Source of the DNA: Deinococcus ficus
Lineage (GTDB): Bacteria; Deinococcota; Deinococci; Deinococcales; Deinococcaceae
DNA: 64,000 nucleotides
Direction: 5' to 3'
Assembly: GCF_003444775.1 (NCBI RefSeq)
Contig: NZ_CP021081.1
Span: 1,848,001 to 1,912,000, forward strand
Part shown: in pieces, positions 49,282 through 58,046 of the stretch
Layout: every line of letters starts with the position of its first letter
How positions within the stretch are numbered: position 1 is the stretch's first letter
The notes under the pieces: generated by a model
Told to the model about the DNA's origin: nothing
What the model saw: the letters and a program-made list of their open reading frames with translations, nothing else
Database searches by the model: none
Made by a program: the position numbers and the translations under genes

Positions 49282-51318
49282 ATGAAACGAACGGCGTCTC
49301 TTCTTCTCTCGGTCCTCTCGCTCACGGTGCCCAGCTTCGCGGCGGCGCAGACGCTGCCGCAGGCGGTGCGCGAACGCATCATCAAGGCCACGGTCATGCT
49401 GCTCCCCGCCACCGAGGACGGCAAGCTGGACGGCTCACGCGGGTCCGGCACGATCATCAGCCCCGAGGGTTTCATCCTCACGAACTACCATGTCGTCGGC
49501 GACAACGAGGCCCGCCGGCTGGCCCCATGGGTGCAGGTCCGCACCGTGCGCTTCGTGGACGAGGAACCCCAGCCGACCTACTGGGGCAAGGTGATCGCCG
49601 GGGACCCCTTCCTGGACCTGGCGGTCGTGCAGATCGTGGAGGACAAGGACGAGAAACCCGTCGGGAAGCTGAACCTGCCGTTCATGCAGATCGGCGACAG
49701 CAACCGCCTCACCATCGGGGACCCCATCTACGTGTTCGGGTTCCAGGGCACCGGCGGCATGACCCTCAGCTACTCCGCCGGGTCGGTGGCGGGCTTCACC
49801 GGTGAAGACCTCAGCAGCGGTGGCCGACAGTGGATCAAGCACGACGCCCAGACCGGGCCCGGGAACTCCGGCGGCGGGGCGTACAACACCGACGGCGACC
49901 TGATCGGCGTGCACAGCGCCGGCATTGCCGGGCAGAACAACTCCCGGACGTCGTTCATGCGGCCCCTGTCGGTCGCGTGGGGCCTGATCACGCCGAACGT
50001 CCCGAAATTCGCGGTGCGGTCCGGCACCAGCACCGCCAGCACGGCCACGAACACGGGAGGCGCGCAGGCGCAGACGCGCGGCACCACGGCCGGTACGGGC
50101 CCGGCCCCCACGCCCCGCAGCGACGCGACCGGCACGCTCTCCTGGCCCCTGCGCGGCCAGTCCGGGCAGACCTGGACCATGCAGTACCCGGAAGTCGGGC
50201 GGATCAGCGTGACCCTGACCGGCACGAACGCCGAGGGCACCCCCACCGGCACGGCCACCCTGCCCAACGGCGCGAAGTGGAGCGCCCTGTTCTTCGCCGG
50301 GACCAGCAGCGCCGCCGCGAAACTCGCCGTGTCGGACGGGAAGGCGGCGCTGTTCTGCGCGGTGGACCGGGCCGGCCTGTCGGGCCTGAACGCCCGCGGC
50401 ACCGCGCTGTACATCGAGGACCTGAATCGCAGCAACGGCGGCGACGAGGTGGGCGACTGCACCCTGCAACTCCAGAGCGGTCCCGGCACCACGGGCAGCA
50501 CCACCGGCACGTCCGGGAGCCTGGGCAGCCTGCTCGGCCAGGGCGGGACCGCGCCCAGCAGTGCCGGGCTCGCATGGCCGCTCAAGGGCGCGGTGGGCCA
50601 GAGCTGGAGCGTGCAGCTGCCGCAACTGGGCCGGCTCACCGTGAAACTGGACGGCACCACCAGCACCGGCAACCCGAAAGGCACCGCCACCCTGCCCGAC
50701 GGCACGAAGTGGACGGCCGTGCTCTCGTACGACACGAAGGCCGACGACACCGCCATGATGGTCTCGGACGGGGACAGCCTGATCTACTGCCTGGTGACCC
50801 GCAGCGGCCTGAGCGGCACCACCGCCAGGGGCACCGCGTACTACCTGAAGGACCTGGACAGCGAGGACGACCCGGACAAACTCGGGGACTGCTCCTTCCA
50901 GCTGCAGGGCGCGGCGGGCGCTGGCACCTCGGGCACTGGCACGGCCGGAACGGGCACGAGCACCCCCACGCGCCTGGCCTGGCCGCTGAAACCGCAGGTC
51001 GGGCAGGCGTGGCAGGTGCAGATCCCGGAGCTGGGGCTGGTCACGGTCAGCCTGACGGGCCGGGACGACCAGGGGGACCCGAAAGGCACCGCCACCCTGC
51101 CGGACGGCACGAAATGGACGGCGTACTTCTACCATGAGGCCGCGAAGAACACCACGTGGCTGGACATCCTGGATGGCCGGGGCAGCATGGTGTACTGCGC
51201 CTTCACCGCGCAGGGCCTGAGCGGCACGGGCGCGCGCGGCAGCGCGTACTACGTGAAGGACGTGAATGCCAAGGAAGACCCCGCGAAGATCGGGGAGTGC
51301 AGCGCCCAGCTGAAGTAA
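49282..51318 (+). CDS. secreted trypsin-like serine protease with three C-terminal repeats
   Basis: The 678-aa protein has a signal peptide (MKRTASLLLSVLSLTVPSFAAA) and an S1/HtrA-like protease domain with catalytic triad His70 (ILTNYHVVG), Asp112 (FLDLAVVQI) and Ser196 (TGPGNSGGGAYN). No PDZ domain follows. Instead, three copies of a domain of about 110-120 residues start near 286, 430 and 565, each beginning (L/S)WPL-x-GQ-W and containing GTATLP-GxKW and AR-GxAxYxxDL. Each has two spaced Cys (about 35 apart; for example YCLVTRSG...LGDCSFQL) that could form a disulfide. Gly/Thr/Ala-rich linkers join them. The repeat is probably a carbohydrate- or surface-binding module; I do not recognise it. 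Confidence 0.88.
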   Translation: MKRTASLLLSVLSLTVPSFAAAQTLPQAVRERIIKATVMLLPATEDGKLDGSRGSGTIISPEGFILTNYHVVGDNEARRLAPWVQVRTVRFVDEEPQPTYWGKVIAGDPFLDLAVVQIVEDKDEKPVGKLNLPFMQIGDSNRLTIGDPIYVFGFQGTGGMTLSYSAGSVAGFTGEDLSSGGRQWIKHDAQTGPGNSGGGAYNTDGDLIGVHSAGIAGQNNSRTSFMRPLSVAWGLITPNVPKFAVRSGTSTASTATNTGGAQAQTRGTTAGTGPAPTPRSDATGTLSWPLRGQSGQTWTMQYPEVGRISVTLTGTNAEGTPTGTATLPNGAKWSALFFAGTSSAAAKLAVSDGKAALFCAVDRAGLSGLNARGTALYIEDLNRSNGGDEVGDCTLQLQSGPGTTGSTTGTSGSLGSLLGQGGTAPSSAGLAWPLKGAVGQSWSVQLPQLGRLTVKLDGTTSTGNPKGTATLPDGTKWTAVLSYDTKADDTAMMVSDGDSLIYCLVTRSGLSGTTARGTAYYLKDLDSEDDPDKLGDCSFQLQGAAGAGTSGTGTAGTGTSTPTRLAWPLKPQVGQAWQVQIPELGLVTVSLTGRDDQGDPKGTATLPDGTKWTAYFYHEAAKNTTWLDILDGRGSMVYCAFTAQGLSGTGARGSAYYVKDVNAKEDPAKIGECSAQLK

Positions 51319-51329
51319 AGGCACGGGGG

Positions 51330-51362
51330 GAGGGCCGGAGGGGTTAAGCTCCTCCGGCCCTC
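51330..51362. terminator. hairpin between convergent genes
   Basis: A 12-bp perfect stem GAGGGCCGGAGG/CCTCCGGCCCTC with a nine-base loop, between the protease and nitroreductase genes. T-rich tail is weak. Confidence 0.6.
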
Positions 51363-51371
51363 TGCCTGTGT

Positions 51372-52163
51372 TCAGGTCACGGGACTCCGGTCCGGCCAGC
51401 CCACGCTCTGCGCGGCCATGACCTCCCGCAGGACCGGCTCACGTTTCTCCATGCCGCCGCCCGCGCCGAAGTACGCGTTCAGGAGCCGCGCCCAGTCGCC
51501 GGGCCGGTCACCGCGCGCCGCGATGGGATTCATGATTTCCGTCGCCTCGCGGATCTCGTCGTCGGTGCCGACGTGGTAGGTGTCGGTGTGCACGACCAGG
51601 GGGCGCGGCACCCGCGGGCGGTACGGGGTGTCCTCGGCGGGCCGGCCGATGGTGAGGGCCGCGAAGGGCAGCACGCCCTCGGGCAGCGCCAGCAGCTCCA
51701 CGATGCCCGGCAGGCCGTTCAGCACGCCGCCGATCCAGCAGCCCTGGTACCCGAGCATCTCGGCGGCGGTGAGCAGGTTCGTGCCGGCCATCACGGCGTC
51801 CCCAATGCCGAAGTGCACGGCGATGGCGGGCCACTCGCCGGGCGCGTATCCGGCGACCTCCAGCACGCGGCGCACGCGGTGCACGTCGGCGCACACCACG
51901 AAGGCCTCGCTGGCGGTGGCGATGTGCGCGTTCGTGGTGAGTTCCGCCACGCGGGCGCGCACGGCGGGGTCGGTGAGGCGCACGAAGGAGTACAGCTGCG
52001 CGGTCGCGTCGGTCGGGGCGCGCTGCGCGGCGTGCAGGATCACGTCCAGATGCTCGGGCGGCAGGGGGATCGGCTGGCCGTCCGCCGTGACGTACTGGCG
52101 GACGGTGCGGTGGGCGTCGAAGAACGCGCGAACCTGTTCGGGGGACTGGACGGGGCGGGTCAT
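51372..52163 (-). CDS. nitroreductase family protein
   Basis: The 263-aa FMN-dependent oxidoreductase belongs to the NfsA/FRP-like group of NADPH nitro/flavin/quinone reductases. Visible signatures are FFDAHRTVRQY at the start (FMN-binding Arg), HAAQRAPTDATAQLYSFVRL, LLTAAEMLGYQGCWIGGVLN, PFAALTIGRPAE and DEIREATEIMNPIA. The start has a TATCCT -10 box (52170-52175) at six bases, predicting a leaderless mRNA. Confidence 0.92.
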   Translation of the reverse strand: MTRPVQSPEQVRAFFDAHRTVRQYVTADGQPIPLPPEHLDVILHAAQRAPTDATAQLYSFVRLTDPAVRARVAELTTNAHIATASEAFVVCADVHRVRRVLEVAGYAPGEWPAIAVHFGIGDAVMAGTNLLTAAEMLGYQGCWIGGVLNGLPGIVELLALPEGVLPFAALTIGRPAEDTPYRPRVPRPLVVHTDTYHVGTDDEIREATEIMNPIAARGDRPGDWARLLNAYFGAGGGMEKREPVLREVMAAQSVGWPDRSPVT

Positions 52164-52194
52164 CCGCGCAGGATAGACGCTGCGGGGCGGCCGG

Positions 52195-52470
52195 TCAGGC
52201 GGCGGGGCGGTTACTCGCCACGTACAGCAGCAGGCCGATCAGGAGCAGGTCCAGCGCCCAGCTCGCGGGGCGTTTCAGGCGCGGGTCGCTCTGCGCGCGG
52301 TACACCTGCACGCCCAGCCTCACCAGCAGCAGGCCCGCGATCAGGAAGGGGCTGGGAGGCGGGCTGCCCAGCACCAGCGGCGCCAGCAGCAGCAGTGCCA
52401 GCACGGCCAGCAGCACGAAGCTGACCATGGTGGCGGGGGACGGCCCGGGCCGCTCCGGGGGCGGGGTCAT
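52195..52470 (-). CDS. small membrane protein, 91 aa
   Basis: Two or three hydrophobic helices are visible (ATMVSFVLLAVLALLLLAPLVLG, FLIAGLLLVRLGVQVY and ASWALDLLLIGLLLYVA), with a Pro-rich N-terminus. No named family is recognised. The ATG overlaps the glgB stop (ATGA), so it is translated after glgB in an operon. Function unknown. Confidence 0.7.
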   Translation of the reverse strand: MTPPPERPGPSPATMVSFVLLAVLALLLLAPLVLGSPPPSPFLIAGLLLVRLGVQVYRAQSDPRLKRPASWALDLLLIGLLLYVASNRPAA

Positions 52471-54383
52471 GCGGTCCCGCCGGGCTGAGCCGGGGCGGCG
52501 CCCTCCTCAGGGACGGCTTCCAGCACCAGGGCGCTGTTCGGCGGCAGGTTCAGGCACAGGTGGTGCGTCTGGTTATGCCAGCCGGGCTCATGGGCGCGCA
52601 GGTCCGGCTGCTGCGTGCCGAACCCCCCGTACTGCCCGTCGTCGGTGGAGAGCAGCATGCGGTAGGTGCCGCCCTGCGGCACGCCGACGCGGTAGCCCTC
52701 GCGGTACACCGGGGTCAGGTTCGCCACGATCAGGCTCCACGCGCCGCTCGCCTCGTCACGGCGGGCGTAGGCGTACACGCTGTGGTCCGCGTCGTCCGCG
52801 CTGAGCCACAGCAGGCTGGTGTCCTGCCGGTCCCCGGCGTACCAGTCGCGCCGGGAGCGGTACAGGGCGTTCAGGTCCCGCACCAGGGTCATCACGCCGC
52901 GGTGGTCCGGGTGGTCCGCCAGGTGCCAGGGCAGGGCCTGGTCGTGGTTCCACTCGGTGGGCTGGGCGAAATCCTGGCCCATGAACAGCAGCTTCTTGCC
53001 GGGCGTGCTCCACATCATGGTCAGGAAGGCGCGGTACCCGGCGCGCTGCGCGTACCAGTCGCCGGGCTGCTTGGCGACCAGGGATTTTTTCAGGTGCACG
53101 ACCTCGTCGTGGCTGAGGGCCAGCACGTAGTGTTCGCCCAGGCGGTACATGTTGTAGAAGGTCAGGTTGTGGTGCACGTGCCGGCGGTAGATGGGGTCTT
53201 TCTCGAAGTACGCCAGGGTGTCGTTCATCCAGCCCATCGCCCACTTGTAGTCGAAGCCCAGCCCGAACGGGGCGGGCGTGGTCACGCCGGGGAAGGCGCT
53301 GCTTTCCTCCGCGACGATCATGCAGCCGGGCGCCATGTGATGCACCACCTCGTTCAGGCGCTTGAGGAACGCGATGGCTTCCAGGTTCTCCCGGCCGCCG
53401 TGAATGTTCGGCACCCACTCCGTGCGGGAGAAGTCCAGGTACAGCATGCTCGCCACAGCGTCCACGCGCAGGCCGTCCAGGTGGTAGTCCTGCAGCCACT
53501 TCAGGGCGCTGCCGATCAGGAACATCACGACCTCGTTGCGGCCGTAGTCGAAGATGAAGGTGTTCCAGTCGTGATGGAAGCCCTTGCGCGGGTCGGCGTA
53601 CTCATACAGGGGCGTGCCGTCGAACCGGGCGAGGCCGGCCGGGTCGGTCGGAAAGTGCCCGGGCACCCAGTCCAGGATCACGCCGATGCCCAGCCCATGC
53701 AGGTGGTTGATCAGGTACTTGAAGTCCTCGGGGCTGCCCATGCGGCTGGTGGGCGCGTAGTACCCGGTCACCTGATACCCCCAGGAGCCGTCGAAGGGGT
53801 GTTCCATCACGCCCAGCAGTTCCACGTGCGTGTACCCCATGAACACCACGTACTCCCCCAGCCGGTGCGCGAGGTCGCGGTAGTTCAGGAACCAGCCGTC
53901 GTCCGTGCGCATCCAGCTGGGCGCGTGGCACTCGTAGATGCTGACCGGTTCGTCCAGGCCGGAGGTGCGGGCCTGCATCCATTCCTGGTCGGTCCAGTCG
54001 AAGGGCTCGGTCCAGATGATGCTGCCGGTCGCGGGGCGGACCTCGAAGAAGGTGCCGTAGGGGTCCATCTTGTCCTCGGTCTGGCCCTGCGCGGACGTGA
54101 TCCGGTACTTGTACCGCTGCCCGCGCCGCGCCGACGGCACGAACACGCCCCAGTACCCGAAGTCCAGGCGCTGCATGGCGTTGTCGAACCCGTTCCAGCC
54201 GTTGAAGTCCCCGACCACGCTCACGTGGTGCGCATGCGGAGCCCAGACCGCGAACCGCACGCCCTCCACGCCGCCTTCCGTGGTGGGGTGGGCGCCCAGC
54301 AGGTGATCGGGGCGCACCAGATCGGCGGTCACCAGCTTCTGTAGGTGCCCGTGGTCCAGCGGCAGGGGAACGGCAGAACTCAT
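52467..54383 (-). CDS. glgB: 1,4-alpha-glucan branching enzyme
   Basis: GlgB introduces alpha-1,6 branches in glycogen. The 638-aa protein has a CBM48 N-terminal domain (VWAPHAHHVSVVGDFNGWN) and a GH13 barrel. The catalytic set includes LDGLRVDAVASM (nucleophile Asp), MIVAEESSAFPG (acid/base Glu), and LALSHDEVVH (Asp), with the family DWVPGHFPTD and MGYTHVELLGVMEHPFDGSWGYQ motifs. Length fits the type lacking the extra N1 domain. A TAGACT -10 box (54390-54395) lies six bases before the ATG. It pairs metabolically with malQ. Confidence 0.96.
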   Translation of the reverse strand: MSSAVPLPLDHGHLQKLVTADLVRPDHLLGAHPTTEGGVEGVRFAVWAPHAHHVSVVGDFNGWNGFDNAMQRLDFGYWGVFVPSARRGQRYKYRITSAQGQTEDKMDPYGTFFEVRPATGSIIWTEPFDWTDQEWMQARTSGLDEPVSIYECHAPSWMRTDDGWFLNYRDLAHRLGEYVVFMGYTHVELLGVMEHPFDGSWGYQVTGYYAPTSRMGSPEDFKYLINHLHGLGIGVILDWVPGHFPTDPAGLARFDGTPLYEYADPRKGFHHDWNTFIFDYGRNEVVMFLIGSALKWLQDYHLDGLRVDAVASMLYLDFSRTEWVPNIHGGRENLEAIAFLKRLNEVVHHMAPGCMIVAEESSAFPGVTTPAPFGLGFDYKWAMGWMNDTLAYFEKDPIYRRHVHHNLTFYNMYRLGEHYVLALSHDEVVHLKKSLVAKQPGDWYAQRAGYRAFLTMMWSTPGKKLLFMGQDFAQPTEWNHDQALPWHLADHPDHRGVMTLVRDLNALYRSRRDWYAGDRQDTSLLWLSADDADHSVYAYARRDEASGAWSLIVANLTPVYREGYRVGVPQGGTYRMLLSTDDGQYGGFGTQQPDLRAHEPGWHNQTHHLCLNLPPNSALVLEAVPEEGAAPAQPGGTA

Positions 54384-54446
54384 GAGTGGAGTCTAGCGGC
54401 GCCAGGGTGAGCGGGCATTCAGCAGTTCCAGACGTAACCGCGGCAT

Positions 54447-54788
54447 ATGCGCAGGCCCGCGGGGGCGTGGCAGGGCATCATGCCAGGACATGCGGCGCCT
54501 CCTGAGTCCGGGCGACTGGCGGCCCTGCTCGTGCTGCTGGCGGTGCTGGGGTGGGCGTGGCCTCTGGTGCAGCTGTGGGGAAGTTCGAGCCTTGGCGAGG
54601 CCGCACTGGACCGGCAAGAGCCGGATGCCGCACACCTGCGTCGGGTGGCGCCACTGGCACTGCTGTCCCCGCAAAGCGTCCCGGTTCAGGATGTGGACAC
54701 AGAGCGGCGTTTCCTGGCACGGGTAGGAGAACGCGGGAAGGGCCTGGCCGGGAACGCCTGCGAGGGCGGGCTGATCGCCGACGGCTGA
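54447..54788 (+). CDS. hypothetical single-pass membrane protein, 113 aa (partly duplicated downstream)
   Basis: The frame has genome-typical codon usage. It contains one hydrophobic segment (RLAALLVLLAVLGWAWPLVQLW) after a short N-terminus, then a tail with [43 protein letters not shown] recognise no family. The 3' 184 bases (54605-54788) are part of an exact 442-bp tandem duplication; a second, 5'-less copy of this gene end lies at 55047-55230. It is convergent with recO in the deduced pre-duplication arrangement. Start is uncertain: the ATG at 54480 (codon 12) is also possible. Confidence 0.6.
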   Translation: MRRPAGAWQGIMPGHAAPPESGRLAALLVLLAVLGWAWPLVQLWGSSSLGEAALDRQEPDAAHLRRVAPLALLSPQSVPVQDVDTERRFLARVGERGKGLAGNACEGGLIADG

Positions 54789-55046
54789 CGCTGCTGGAGC
54801 GCTCGCGCCGGAGGAGTCGGTGGCAGGCTGCGACAGTCAACCGAGTTGGTGACCTGCTCGTGCTCGACTGCCGCTGGTTCTCACGGGCGTTCGAGGGGTG
54901 TGACGCCGGTCTCCGACCGTTCTAACCTCTTCCCTTACCCTGACGCGGCGGCCTGCATGGGGACCAGCTGCGTCCAGCTGTGCACCCCGCCGATCTGCAC
55001 GGTCACGAAGCGTTCCAGCGCGCGCCACAGCGCCGGGCGCTGCTCG
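54605..55046. repeat. 442-bp tandem duplication, copy 1
   Basis: Identical by inspection to 55047-55488 at an offset of 442 bases. The copy holds the 3' part of the 54447 gene, an intergenic stretch and the last 37 codons of recO with its stop (54935-55046). The boundaries show no microhomology: the bases flanking each end differ immediately. Confidence 0.95.
54935..55046 (-). pseudogene. duplicated 3' fragment of recO
   Basis: The 112 bases encode the last 36-37 residues of RecO ([20 protein letters not shown]..., stop) and are identical to 55377-55488. The fragment lost its own 5' end. It continues in frame through the junction into antisense sequence of the duplicated membrane-protein gene, making a chimeric open frame 54935-55282 of 115 codons with no known promoter. 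Confidence 0.85.
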
Positions 55047-55230
55047 ACTGGACCGGCAAGAGCCGGATGCCGCACACCTGCGTCGGGTGGCGCCACTGGC
55101 ACTGCTGTCCCCGCAAAGCGTCCCGGTTCAGGATGTGGACACAGAGCGGCGTTTCCTGGCACGGGTAGGAGAACGCGGGAAGGGCCTGGCCGGGAACGCC
55201 TGCGAGGGCGGGCTGATCGCCGACGGCTGA
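55047..55230 (+). pseudogene. 5'-truncated copy of the 54447 membrane-protein gene
   Basis: Identical to 54605-54788, including the stop TGA. It lacks start codon, membrane segment and promoter, so it is a dead fragment. Between it and recO (55231-55376) is the duplicated intergenic stretch, with no gene seen. Confidence 0.85.
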
Positions 55231-55488
55231 CGCTGCTGGAGCGCTCGCGCCGGAGGAGTCGGTGGCAGGCTGCGACAGTCAACCGAGTTGGTGACCTGCT
55301 CGTGCTCGACTGCCGCTGGTTCTCACGGGCGTTCGAGGGGTGTGACGCCGGTCTCCGACCGTTCTAACCTCTTCCCTTACCCTGACGCGGCGGCCTGCAT
55401 GGGGACCAGCTGCGTCCAGCTGTGCACCCCGCCGATCTGCACGGTCACGAAGCGTTCCAGCGCGCGCCACAGCGCCGGGCGCTGCTCG
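55047..55488. repeat. 442-bp tandem duplication, copy 2
   Basis: This copy contains the real 3' end of recO (55377-55488), the intergenic stretch and a 5'-truncated end of the 54447 gene (55047-55230). Removing either copy restores a simple convergent pair: membrane-protein gene and recO. Confidence 0.95.
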
Positions 55489-56111
55489 GGCGGGACGGGG
55501 GTGTCCATGCTGGCCCGCACGGTGCGGCGCACCACGCCCTGCAGGAAGTCCAGGGCGGCGTCCGGGTAGGGGGGCAGGGCGGCGCAGTTGCCGCACAGCA
55601 GCTGCCCGCCCAGCGGGTCCGGGTGCGCGGGGTCGGGGGTGCCGCAGCGGGCGCAGCGAGCGGTCTGGGGCACGATGCCGGCCAGGCCCAGCAGTTTGTA
55701 GCTCATGACCAGCGCCACCCATTCCGGGTCCGGCTGGCGGGAGATGCCGCGCAGCGCGCCGCTGAACAGGTCGAAGGCCTGCTCGCTGAATTCGCCTTCC
55801 TGGAAGAGGGCGTCGGCGAATTCGGCCATCAGGTGCGCGTAGGCGTAGCGGCCCGGTTCGGCCAGGGTGGGCAGGGCACCTTCCAGCACGGCCTGTTTCA
55901 CGCTGGCGAGGTCGTTGTGGGGGCCCTGGTACACCTGCACGGCGACGTGGTGAAAGAGGTTCAGGCTGCTGGTGAGGGGGCCTTTCACGCCGCCGCGGGC
56001 CACGGCCTTGAGTTTGCCCTGCGGGGTGAGCAGAGTGACGATGATGTCGCCGGCCGGCGTGACGCGTCGGCGGATCACGATGCCGCTGCGGTTCGCGGTT
56101 CGGGCCCTCAT
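55377..56111 (-). CDS. recO: DNA repair protein RecO
   Basis: RecO helps load RecA on gapped DNA, with RecR and RecF. The 244-aa protein has the N-terminal OB fold ([35 protein letters not shown]), a helical body ([19 protein letters not shown]), and a four-Cys zinc site (CARCGTPDP...LLCGNC). The C-terminal 37 codons fall in copy 2 of the 442-bp duplication, so this copy is intact. It is essential to RecFOR repair, which is especially important in Deinococcus since RecBC is absent there (general knowledge). Confidence 0.95.
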   Translation of the reverse strand: MRARTANRSGIVIRRRVTPAGDIIVTLLTPQGKLKAVARGGVKGPLTSSLNLFHHVAVQVYQGPHNDLASVKQAVLEGALPTLAEPGRYAYAHLMAEFADALFQEGEFSEQAFDLFSGALRGISRQPDPEWVALVMSYKLLGLAGIVPQTARCARCGTPDPAHPDPLGGQLLCGNCAALPPYPDAALDFLQGVVRRTVRASMDTPVPPEQRPALWRALERFVTVQIGGVHSWTQLVPMQAAASG

Positions 56112-56272
56112 GGCCGGCTGGTCCTTTCGTGGTGGCCCTGGCGCTTCACCCGGGAAGTGTAGTGCGCGGGCGCTGGGCGGGCCGTGCCGCGTCCCACCTT
56201 CGGGCGGGCCGCTGGGCGGAAGGGGCGGCAGGTCACGGCCGGGGTGGGCGGGGAGCCTCTAGACTTGCCTTC

Positions 56273-56680
56273 ATGAGTGACCCGCGACCCAAGGAGCACA
56301 GTGCCCGCGACCTGCTGCGGGAACTCTTCCCGGAGACGCACCGTGAGCTGTTCGGCGAGGCGCAGGGCGGGCCGGCGCTGCCGCCCACGCTGGGGCTGTA
56401 CCCGGTGGCGGACGGCCGGCTGGCGCTGGTGCACGGGGACCAGCTGGCCGAGTTCACGCCCATTCCCCCGAAGGGCAGTTCGGCGCTGCACTGCGACCTG
56501 TGCCATCACACGCGCAGCCGCAGCGAGGCGCACGTGTACCGCGTGCAGGTGGGGGCGCGGCGCACGCGGTACGTGACGCTGTGCACGCCCACGCACGGCT
56601 GCCAGTCCCGGGCGGGCGCGCGGGGGCTGGAGGCGCTGGCCTGGCGGATCTTTCCCATCGAGAACCTGCACGCCGACTAA
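56273..56680 (+). CDS. small protein with treble-clef-like zinc finger (FBP-type?)
   Basis: The 135-aa protein has a basic or acidic N-terminus ([22 protein letters not shown]) and a C-terminal zinc-binding region [16 protein letters not shown]...[11 protein letters not shown]. Its CxxC...C...C arrangement resembles the treble-clef of FusB/EF-G-binding proteins (FBP_C), which can protect or bind EF-G. The assignment is tentative, from cysteine spacing only. A TAGACT -10 box (56260-56265) lies seven bases before the ATG, a predicted leaderless start. Confidence 0.65.
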   Translation: MSDPRPKEHSARDLLRELFPETHRELFGEAQGGPALPPTLGLYPVADGRLALVHGDQLAEFTPIPPKGSSALHCDLCHHTRSRSEAHVYRVQVGARRTRYVTLCTPTHGCQSRAGARGLEALAWRIFPIENLHAD

Positions 56681-56751
56681 CGCAGGGGCTGCATGAAGTC
56701 CGTTGGTGCCCCTCCCATCACAGCCGGTGGGGCGCTGGGTAGGCTGCGGGC

Positions 56752-57225
56752 GTGGAGAGTGTCCTGACCGAGCTGAACCTGATGCAGGGCCTGGTGGCGG
56801 CGTTCGTTCTGAGCGGCCTGATCGGCTGGGAGCGCGAGTCCCGCAACCGCAGCGCGGGGCTGCGCACGCACATTCTGGTCGGGGTGAGTGCGGCCCTGTT
56901 TATCGTGCTGGGCGAGAATCTGGTCACGAATTTCGCGAAACAGGACGATCAGGTGCGGTTCGACATGATCGGCATCCTGGGCGCGGTGGTCAGCGGCGTG
57001 AGCTTCCTGGGGGCCGGCGCGATCTTCTCCAGTCAGCGAGGGGAGGGCGCCAAGGGCCTGACGACCGCCGCGAGTCTGCTGGCGGTGGCGGCGGTGGGGA
57101 TGACCTGCGGGCTGCACCTTTACGTGCTGGCGACGGGGGCCACGCTGCTGTATCTGGTGACGCTGGGGCCGCTGGGGCTGCTCATGGGCGCGAAGAAGGG
57201 CAGCGGCCCGACCGAGGAGGACTGA
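56752..57225 (+). CDS. MgtC/SapB family membrane protein
   Basis: The 157-aa protein has the MgtC signature [37 protein letters not shown], then [20 protein letters not shown] and [25 protein letters not shown]. It has four to five transmembrane segments. MgtC relatives affect magnesium starvation survival and ATP synthase; a transport role is not shown. The start is a GTG with TAGGCT (56740-56745) six bases upstream. The characteristic C-terminal cytosolic ACT-like domain of longer MgtC proteins is absent. Confidence 0.92.
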   Translation: MESVLTELNLMQGLVAAFVLSGLIGWERESRNRSAGLRTHILVGVSAALFIVLGENLVTNFAKQDDQVRFDMIGILGAVVSGVSFLGAGAIFSSQRGEGAKGLTTAASLLAVAAVGMTCGLHLYVLATGATLLYLVTLGPLGLLMGAKKGSGPTEED

Positions 57226-57296
57226 GACGTGTGGACCAGGGAGTCCTGGCGACCATCGGGTGACCTCCACATTTCCTCATCGGCCACCCAGATAAA

Positions 57297-57308
57297 ATTG
57301 TATACAAT
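57297..57308. promoter_or_regulatory. GntR operator overlapping the -10 box
   Basis: The perfect 12-bp palindrome ATTGTATACAAT contains the -10 TACAAT (57303-57308) six bases before the gntR ATG. GntR/FCD regulators often bind TNGTATACNA sites, so autorepression is likely. Confidence 0.7.
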
Positions 57309-57314
57309 ATCCAC

Positions 57315-58046
57315 ATGAGCCGTTTCGAGCGCCCCAGCCTGATCCGCGAGGGCGTCTACCACCACCTGCACCGCGCCATCCTGGACGGTGACTTCATGCC
57401 CGGCGAACGCCTGGGCGAGGTGGAACTCGGCGAGAAACTGGGCGTGTCCCGCACCCCCATCCGCGAGGCCCTGCTGCGCCTCACGCAGGAAGGGCTCCTG
57501 ACCGCCGAGGCGAACAAGGGCGTGCGCGTGCGCACCGTCAGCGCAGACGAGGCCCGCGACACCTACACCGTCCGCGCCGAACTGGACGCCCTGGCCGCCG
57601 CCCTGGCCGCCACGCACCACACCCCCGACGACGCCCGCGCCCTGCACGCCGCCCTGCACGACCTGAACCGCAGCGGCAGCGACGACTACCGCGACCAGAC
57701 CCGCCTGGACCTCGCCTTCCACCGCCGCATCGCCCAGGCCGCCCACAACGCGCCCCTCACTGACCTCTCCCGCGACCTAGAACACCGCATCGCGCTCATC
57801 AAGCACCAGACCCGTACCTACAACGCCCACCCGGACACCCAGGCGCAGCACGAGGCGATCCTTCAGGCCGTGCTGAACCGCGACCCGGACGCCGCCCGCG
57901 CCGCCGCGCGGGAACACGTGCAGACCTTCGCCGCCCTGGTCCTGAGTGACCTGGACCGCGCCGAGCCCCACGCCACCAGCCCACCCGGGGCGCCGCCCCC
58001 CGCCCGCCCCGTTCCCGCCCCCACTCCAGGAGAGACAGAATGTTAG
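57315..58046 (+). CDS. GntR family (FCD/FadR subgroup) regulator of proline catabolism
   Basis: The 243-aa protein has an N-terminal winged helix ([45 protein letters not shown]) and a C-terminal FCD ligand domain with metal-type residues: [13 protein letters not shown] (Asp and His), QHEAILQAV and [12 protein letters not shown] (His). A Pro-rich tail ends the protein. It overlaps the PRODH start by seven bases, so the regulator and the enzymes form one operon. Its ligand may be proline or a derived metabolite; that is inference. Confidence 0.92.
   Translation: MSRFERPSLIREGVYHHLHRAILDGDFMPGERLGEVELGEKLGVSRTPIREALLRLTQEGLLTAEANKGVRVRTVSADEARDTYTVRAELDALAAALAATHHTPDDARALHAALHDLNRSGSDDYRDQTRLDLAFHRRIAQAAHNAPLTDLSRDLEHRIALIKHQTRTYNAHPDTQAQHEAILQAVLNRDPDAARAAAREHVQTFAALVLSDLDRAEPHATSPPGAPPPARPVPAPTPGETEC

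Noticed and set aside
54846..55367. Plus-strand 173-codon open frame across the duplication junction
   Set aside because: Antisense to recO in one half and out of frame with the membrane-protein gene in the other; low-complexity sequence.
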